Positions 59,113 to 64,000 of a stretch of DNA of 64,000 nt are shown piece after piece. The DNA is taken from assembly GCA_905147135.1 (NCBI GenBank), contig LR990059.1, positions 17,423,138 through 17,487,137 of the forward strand, in the 5' to 3' direction. Under the pieces are notes generated by a model that saw only the letters and a program-made list of their open reading frames with translations, was not told the origin of the DNA and did not search any database. Numbering within the stretch: position 1 is the stretch's first letter; each line of letters opens with the position of its first letter. Source of the DNA: Blastobasis lacticolella. Taxonomy: Eukaryota; Arthropoda; Insecta; Lepidoptera; Blastobasidae. The position numbers and the translations under genes were made by a program.

Positions 59113-61512
59113 ATGGCCGAGTCACATAAGAAAACTACTCCCCGGGAGGGTCCCAGTACGGCGGTGTCGTCTGGGGAATCCCTCCCCAGTCTCAGAGCTG
59201 ATAGTTCTGGGACTGGGCTGCCGAACTTATACGGGGTCGGCACTTGTGCGATGAAGTCCGTGCCCGAGAAGGGCGGTGTTGATGTCTGTGGCCCGAAAAC
59301 GGGCGGTGTTGGCGGCGCGTCCGCGTCGCTTGTTGAGGGGCCCGGAATGGGCTCCAAACCCTCTAAGGGTATTATTGAAATGATTCGGAAGGAGGCAGAG
59401 GCGATTAAGTCGTCCCGGGTGGTGCTGAGCATGATGGAACCTCCGGTTTCCGGGCGTCTCACGCGTTCAGCGCGCCGAATGGATAGTCTCATGAACACAC
59501 CAAACGACTCCGACGACCTTGCAGGGCTCTGCGGCTCGTCGATGGGTTCGATGACCTCCTTCACGGGCGATGAGAGCCTGGAGGTGGAGGCCGAACAAGA
59601 TTCGAGGAAACGGCCTCGGTCGAGACTGGGGACTCTGTCGGATTCCGATTCCGATGGCAGTCTGTCAGCTCGGCCGAAGCGCAAGGGGAAGGGCAGAGGA
59701 CGTCCTCCCACAACTGGCCAATACATCGGCCTGGCAGCTGCCAAGGCCGAACTCATTCGCGTAGAGCGCGATGAGATGGAGCTTCAGGCGGAGAAGGAGG
59801 TTGCAGAATTGTCTCAGCGAGCAAAGAGCACCAGACAAAACGTGCAGGCGAATAGGCCGCAAGCTTTGATTGGGCAGAGTGAGCGCCCGTCTATGACGGG
59901 TCTCACTAAACAGGCGGATGATGCTTTGAAGGTGGTGGAGTTGGTTGCCACAAAATCAAAGCACTTGAAGGGCACATTTCAGCGTGCACTGAAAGACTCT
60001 GTCAAGTCGGTGAAGGAGGCAGTTTATGCCCTCTATGATCGTGCCATGACCGATGACACGGCAAAGCTCGAGGCGGAAAACATGCGCCTAAAAGCGACGT
60101 TGACCAAGCTTCGTCAGGAATCGGATAACCTCCGAGGCGAGTTGAAGGCGGCGCAGGAGTCTGTACTGGCTCTGCCTGCCCGGGCTCCCACCCCGCTGCC
60201 GCCTCCTCGGGAGAATGCGGTGGTGCCCGTTCCAGATCTTGACGAACTTGTTGGGAAAATAATGCTGGCTGTCGGCAATATGGTCGACGCTAAGCTGGGA
60301 GCTCTGGAGGATAGACTCCTCCCAGAGAAACGTCTTCGTCCCCCTCTGGCCTTTGACAAGGCCGAGTGTCAAGAGCCGCCTGAGCTGCCCGAACCCCAGC
60401 CGGGTCCCAGTTCTGCCCCTCAACCCCACAAGGGAAAGAAGGGCAAGGGCAAGAAAACCAGGCCCAAGGTAGTTCCGAGTGCTGCTGCGCAACCGTCGGC
60501 TTCACCTGCGGTTTCGCTAATGACGCAAGGTTCCGTCGCCCCATCCGCTGCGCCACCAGGTGCTTCATGGTCGGACGTGGTCAAACGGGGCAAAAAGGAA
60601 AGGAAGAAGAAGAAGTCCGGCGGGAAGTCGGTGGCTGCGCCTACCGGCCCGCCTTCGAAGAAGAGGAAGAGGCCAAGAAAGCCTCGGTTGCGTATTCCTC
60701 AATGCTCAGCTGTGGTGTTAAAACTGCAGCCCGGGGCAACTGAAAGGGACGTAACATTTGCGAAGAAGATTGCTGAGGCAAGGTCCAAGATCGACCTGGC
60801 TGAGATCGGCATTCCAGAGGGGGTGAGATTCCGCAAGGGCTGGACTGGAGGAGCTATCCTTGAAGTCCATGGCGCAGCTAGCGCCAGCAGAGCTGACGCG
60901 CTTGCGCAGAAGCTGCGTGAAGCCCTTGGCGAAGAGGACTTGCGAATCACGCGACCTACTAAGTGCGCAGACTTGCGGCTTGGTGGCCTCGATGACTCGG
61001 TCACGTCCGCCGATATTGTGGCTGCGGTCGCAATGGCTGGCGAGTGCGAGGTGGACCTCGTCAAAATCGGCGATATCCGCCGCAGCCCTTCAGGTATCAG
61101 CGCAGTGTTTGTGCGTTGCCCGATCGCGGCTGCTAAGAAAGTGGTTAGTGGCGGTAGACTCACCGTTGGCTGGATCTCGGCGCAGGTGAAACTGCTCGAG
61201 TCCAGGCCGTTACGGTGCTACCGCTGCTTGCATGTCGGCCATGCTGTGGCCGATTGCAAATCAGAGGTGGATCGCAGCGATTTGTGTTTTCGCTGCGGTC
61301 AATCCGGCCACAGGGCCACGAGCTGTTCGGTTATGCCGCATTGCGTTGTGTGTGCTGTGGATGGCAAAGCAGCGGAACATAAGGTGGGAGCAAAGGGTTG
61401 TGTAACCTCAGCTCCCTCTTCAAAACGTGGCGGAGGCAAGGGTAGGCCACAAGGCAAGCCCAGGCCAAAGCCGGGTAGTAAAAAACCTGGTATTCCGAGG
61501 GACGCGGAGTAA
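59113..61512 (+). CDS. copy I ORF1 of the ORF1-only family
   Basis: 799 residues from ATG at 59113 (MAESHKKTTPREGP), the same domains as copy F: PEKGGV/PKTGGV N terminus, KGKGRGRPP, LKGTFQRALKDSVKSVKEAV, coiled coil, Lys-rich stretches, the RRM-like region and zinc knuckles CYRCLHVGHAVADC and CFRCGQSGHRATSC. It differs from F by scattered substitutions and small in-frame changes (for example in the Lys-rich block) while staying open, which suggests the protein is needed for, or recently accompanied, transposition. ORF2 is absent: the stop is followed by the 3' UTR at 61513. Confidence 0.92.
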   Translation: MAESHKKTTPREGPSTAVSSGESLPSLRADSSGTGLPNLYGVGTCAMKSVPEKGGVDVCGPKTGGVGGASASLVEGPGMGSKPSKGIIEMIRKEAEAIKSSRVVLSMMEPPVSGRLTRSARRMDSLMNTPNDSDDLAGLCGSSMGSMTSFTGDESLEVEAEQDSRKRPRSRLGTLSDSDSDGSLSARPKRKGKGRGRPPTTGQYIGLAAAKAELIRVERDEMELQAEKEVAELSQRAKSTRQNVQANRPQALIGQSERPSMTGLTKQADDALKVVELVATKSKHLKGTFQRALKDSVKSVKEAVYALYDRAMTDDTAKLEAENMRLKATLTKLRQESDNLRGELKAAQESVLALPARAPTPLPPPRENAVVPVPDLDELVGKIMLAVGNMVDAKLGALEDRLLPEKRLRPPLAFDKAECQEPPELPEPQPGPSSAPQPHKGKKGKGKKTRPKVVPSAAAQPSASPAVSLMTQGSVAPSAAPPGASWSDVVKRGKKERKKKKSGGKSVAAPTGPPSKKRKRPRKPRLRIPQCSAVVLKLQPGATERDVTFAKKIAEARSKIDLAEIGIPEGVRFRKGWTGGAILEVHGAASASRADALAQKLREALGEEDLRITRPTKCADLRLGGLDDSVTSADIVAAVAMAGECEVDLVKIGDIRRSPSGISAVFVRCPIAAAKKVVSGGRLTVGWISAQVKLLESRPLRCYRCLHVGHAVADCKSEVDRSDLCFRCGQSGHRATSCSVMPHCVVCAVDGKAAEHKVGAKGCVTSAPSSKRGGGKGRPQGKPRPKPGSKKPGIPRDAE

Positions 61513-61719
61513 TTCCTGCGTCCCGCCTTGGTGCCTCTGGCGGCGGATGGGCGGGGGCCCGTTCGTCGATGAAAGAGAGGCCCGAGAGGAGGCAGCGTGC
61601 GTGTGCCCGGCGCGCTGCCTGTTTCGTGAGGAAGCTCGCTGACGCGAGTGGTGCTGGCGGGGTACCGGAAGTATACTTCGTTTCCCGGGACTCCGCCACC
61701 TATGCACCGAGAGGGTCAC

Positions 61720-61825
61720 CATGGGGTTTTAGCGGGTAGGGGGGCGCCCTCAGCGACCCCGAGTCCCGCATAACCCGCCCGCCTCCCCCGAGGCCGGCGG
61801 GTACGCATAAACGCGTTTCCCCATG
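61720..61825 (+). other. conserved 3' UTR RNA fold, copy I
   Basis: Outer helix CATGGGG/CCCCATG (61720-61726 with 61819-61825), second helix GCGGG/CCCGC, third helix CCCGCC/GGCGGG. Confidence 0.75.
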
Positions 61826-61847
61826 ACAAAAAAAAAAAAAAAAAAAA

Positions 61848-61861
61848 GGTTAGGTTAGGTT
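61848..61861 (+). repeat. short TTAGG spacer between copies I and J
   Basis: GGTTAGGTTAGGTT. Confidence 0.92.
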
Positions 61862-64000
61862 GGGGTGCCAGGTCGGGTAACCTCCTCGTGTGCCCGGTTT
61901 GCTATTGGTCCCTTTGGGTTACGACTCGGGGGAAGAGTAGCATGACCGGGACGGTGCACCCTGGGCGCTTGGTTATTAACTTCCCATAAGGGATCTTGGT
62001 AGCCAAGTGGCTAATAACTCGACGCCGACCCTCTCTCGTCGCCTTCTGGCACTTGAGATGAGGGTCGACCGGTCCTCTCCTGTCGCCTTCTGGCACTTGG
62101 GATGAGGGCCGAACCCGTAGTCCCGAGTCCGGGATCGGGGGCCAGTGGCCGCGTGGAAGGTGAACCACTATAAATAATCATCCGTCAGCCAAGACGTAAA
62201 TACCTGTAGGGATGTGGGGCCCCCTTGCAGTACTAAGCCCCTATTGGCGAAAGCTATGGCCGAGTCTCATAAGCAAACTACTCCCCGGGAGGGTCCCAGT
62301 ACGGCGGTGTCGTCTGGGGAATCCCTCCCCAGTCTCAGAGCTGATAGTTCTGGGACTGGGCTGCCGAACTTATACGGGGTCGGCACTTGTGCGATGAAGT
62401 CTGTGCCCGAGAAGGGCGGTGTTGATGTCTGTGGCCCGAAAACGGGCGGTGTTGGCGGCGCGTCCGCGTCGCTTGTTGCGGGGCCCGGAATGGGCTCCAA
62501 ACCCTCTAAGGGTATTATTGAAATTATTCGGAAGGAGGCAGAGGCGATTAAGTCGCCCCGGGTGGTGCTGAGCATGATGGAACCTCCGGTTTCCGGGCGT
62601 CTCACGCGTTCAGCGCGCCGAATGGATAGTCTCATGAACACACCAAACGACTCCGACGACCTTGCAGGGCTCTGCGGCTCGTCGATGGGTTCGATGACCT
62701 CCTTCACTGGCGATGAAAGCTTGGAGTTGGAGGCCGGACAAGATTCGAGGAAAAGGCCTCGGTCGAGACTAGGGACTCTGTCGGATTCCGATTCCGATGG
62801 CAGTCTGTCTGCTCGGCCGAAGCGCAAGGGGAAGGGCAGAGGACGTCCTCCCACAACTGGCCAATACATCGGCCTGGCAGCTGCCAAGGCTGAACTCATC
62901 CGCGTAGAGCGCGATGAGATGGAGCTTCAGGCGGAGAAGGAGGTTGCAGAATTGTCTCAGCGAGCTAAGAGCACCAGACAAAACGTCCAGGCGAATAGGC
63001 CGCAAGCTTTGATTGGGCAGAGTGAGCGCCCGTCTATGACTGGCCTCACTAAACAGGCAGATGATGCTTTGAAGGTGGTGGAGTTGGTAGCCACGAAATC
63101 AAAGCATCTGAAGGGCACCTTCCAGCGTGCTCTAAAGGACTCTGTAAAGTCGGTGAAGGAGGCAGTTTATGCCCTCTATGATCGTGCCATGACCGACGAC
63201 ACGGCGAAGCTCGAGGCGGAAAACATGCGCCTAAAAGCGACGCTGACCAAACTTCGTCAGGAAACGGATAACCTCCGAGGCGAGTTGAAGGCGGCGAAGG
63301 AGTCTGTGCGGGCTCTGCCTGCCCGGGCTCCCACCCCGCTGCCGCCTCCTCGGGAGAATGCGGCGGTGCCCGTTCCAGATCTTGACGAACTGGTCGGGAA
63401 AATAATGTTGGCTGTCGGTAATATGGTCGACGCCAAGCTGGGGGCTCTGGAGGACAGACTCCTCCCGGAGAAAAGCCTCCGTCCCCCTCTGGCCTTTGAC
63501 ACGGCCGAGCGTCAAGAGCCACTTGATCTGCCTGAACCCCAGCCAGGTCCTAGTTCTGCCCCTCTACCCCACAAGGGGAAGAAGGGCAAGGGCAAGAAAA
63601 CCAGGCCCAAGGTAGTTCTGAGTGCTGCTGCGCAACCGTCGGCGTCACCTGCGGTATCGCTAATGGCGCAAGGTTCCGTCGCCCCATCCGCTGCGCCACC
63701 AGGTGCTTCATGGTCGGACGTGGTCAAACGGGGCCGCAAAAAGGAAAAGAAGAAGAAGAAGTCCGGCAGGAAGTCGGTGGCTGCGCCTACTGTCCTGCCT
63801 TTGAACAAGAGAAAGAGGCCCACAAAGCCTCGGTTGCGTATTCCTCAATGCTCAGCTGTGGTGTTAAAACTGCAGCCCGGGGCAACTGAAAGGGACGTAA
63901 CCTTTGCGAAGAAGATTGCTGAGGCCAGGTCCAAAATCGACTTGGCTGAGATCGGCATTCCAGAGGGGGTGAGATTCCGCAAGGGCTGGACTGGAGGAGC
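61862..64000 (+). mobile_element. SART-like copy J (ORF1-only type, runs off the window)
   Basis: 5' UTR and ORF1 as in copies F and I. The window ends within the ORF1 RRM-like region, so its 3' structure cannot be seen; membership in the ORF1-only family is by sequence similarity. At several positions it matches copy E better than F or I. Confidence 0.88.
62256..64000 (+). CDS. copy J ORF1, partial
   Basis: ATG at 62256 (MAESHKQTTPREGP). By comparison with copies F and I the frame appears open to the window edge (about 581 codons seen), covering the N terminus, KGKGRGRPP, the conserved helix, coiled coil (LEAENMRLKATLTKLRQE), Lys-rich stretches and the start of the RRM-like region. The zinc knuckles would lie outside. 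It shares single-base variants with copy E (for example CTCGAGGCGG...GAAACGGATAAC). Confidence 0.82.
   Translation, partial: MAESHKQTTPREGPSTAVSSGESLPSLRADSSGTGLPNLYGVGTCAMKSVPEKGGVDVCGPKTGGVGGASASLVAGPGMGSKPSKGIIEIIRKEAEAIKSPRVVLSMMEPPVSGRLTRSARRMDSLMNTPNDSDDLAGLCGSSMGSMTSFTGDESLELEAGQDSRKRPRSRLGTLSDSDSDGSLSARPKRKGKGRGRPPTTGQYIGLAAAKAELIRVERDEMELQAEKEVAELSQRAKSTRQNVQANRPQALIGQSERPSMTGLTKQADDALKVVELVATKSKHLKGTFQRALKDSVKSVKEAVYALYDRAMTDDTAKLEAENMRLKATLTKLRQETDNLRGELKAAKESVRALPARAPTPLPPPRENAAVPVPDLDELVGKIMLAVGNMVDAKLGALEDRLLPEKSLRPPLAFDTAERQEPLDLPEPQPGPSSAPLPHKGKKGKGKKTRPKVVLSAAAQPSASPAVSLMAQGSVAPSAAPPGASWSDVVKRGRKKEKKKKKSGRKSVAAPTVLPLNKRKRPTKPRLRIPQCSAVVLKLQPGATERDVTFAKKIAEARSKIDLAEIGIPEGVRFRKGWTGG

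Larger units (their letters stand above)
58719..61847 (+). mobile_element. SART-like ORF1-only element, copy I (full length, 3.1 kb)
   Basis: The same structure as copy F: common 5' end, one ORF1, and the 3' UTR with poly(A) directly after ORF1. Highly similar to F throughout. TTAGG on both sides. Confidence 0.93.

Noticed and set aside
59025..59756. Long minus-strand frames opposite the ORF1 genes, for example here and at 62267-62899 and 53420-54121
   Set aside because: They mirror the codon bias of the GC-rich plus-strand ORF1, are Ser/Pro-rich and have no domain of their own.

Overview
This is insect genomic DNA, most likely from a moth or butterfly, at a chromosome end or subtelomere. 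The reasons are tracts of the (TTAGG)n insect telomeric repeat, with at least ten non-LTR retrotransposon copies inserted in one fixed phase of that repeat on the + strand (SART-like, R1 clade). Another type of non-LTR element is inserted in the opposite orientation (TRAS-like in placement). Almost every recognisable gene belongs to a mobile element or to a virus-derived insert. I see no ordinary host gene, rRNA or functional tRNA gene.

Layout. 1-5159 holds old debris: a broken DD34D mariner with an R1-type fragment nested in it, a Jockey-like LINE 3' fragment, a decayed hAT transposase and a CA microsatellite. 5160-25800 is a head-to-tail array of SART-like copies separated by 2-10 TTAGG units: A (decayed, with three other retroelements nested in it), B (full length, both ORFs open), C (decayed) and the 5' end of D. 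25801-36663 is a 10.86-kb AT-rich insert carrying two ankyrin (IkappaB-like) genes and three protein tyrosine phosphatase genes, the typical content of a bracovirus circle. Both of its ends carry the same imperfect 23-bp motif in inverted orientation. It replaces an internal stretch of a SART-like element. 36664-43395 continues the array with copies E, F and G. 43396-52046 holds two minus-strand, oppositely oriented telomeric elements; the longer has endonuclease-RT-RNase H and is interrupted by a nearly intact DD41D mariner. 52047-64000 has a long TTAGG tract, then copy H (full length, both ORFs open) and copies I and J.

How they work together. The array has two kinds of SART-like element. 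Copies A, B, C and H encode ORF1 (coiled coil, RRM-like region, zinc knuckles) and ORF2 (endonuclease, reverse transcriptase, CCHC). Copies E, F and I carry an ORF1 of about 800 codons that is followed directly by the 3' UTR, with no ORF2; D, G and J look like the same family. All types share nearly the same first ~130 nt and a 3' UTR that folds into three helices supported by compensatory changes. The ORF1-only family therefore looks like a telomere-directed non-autonomous element mobilised by ORF2 protein from autonomous copies such as B and H.

The bracovirus-type insert, bounded by inverted terminal motifs inside a telomere-specific retrotransposon, is best explained as a circle integrated into the germ line of a lepidopteran host. 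Integration or re-integration in a wasp genome cannot be excluded from the sequence alone.
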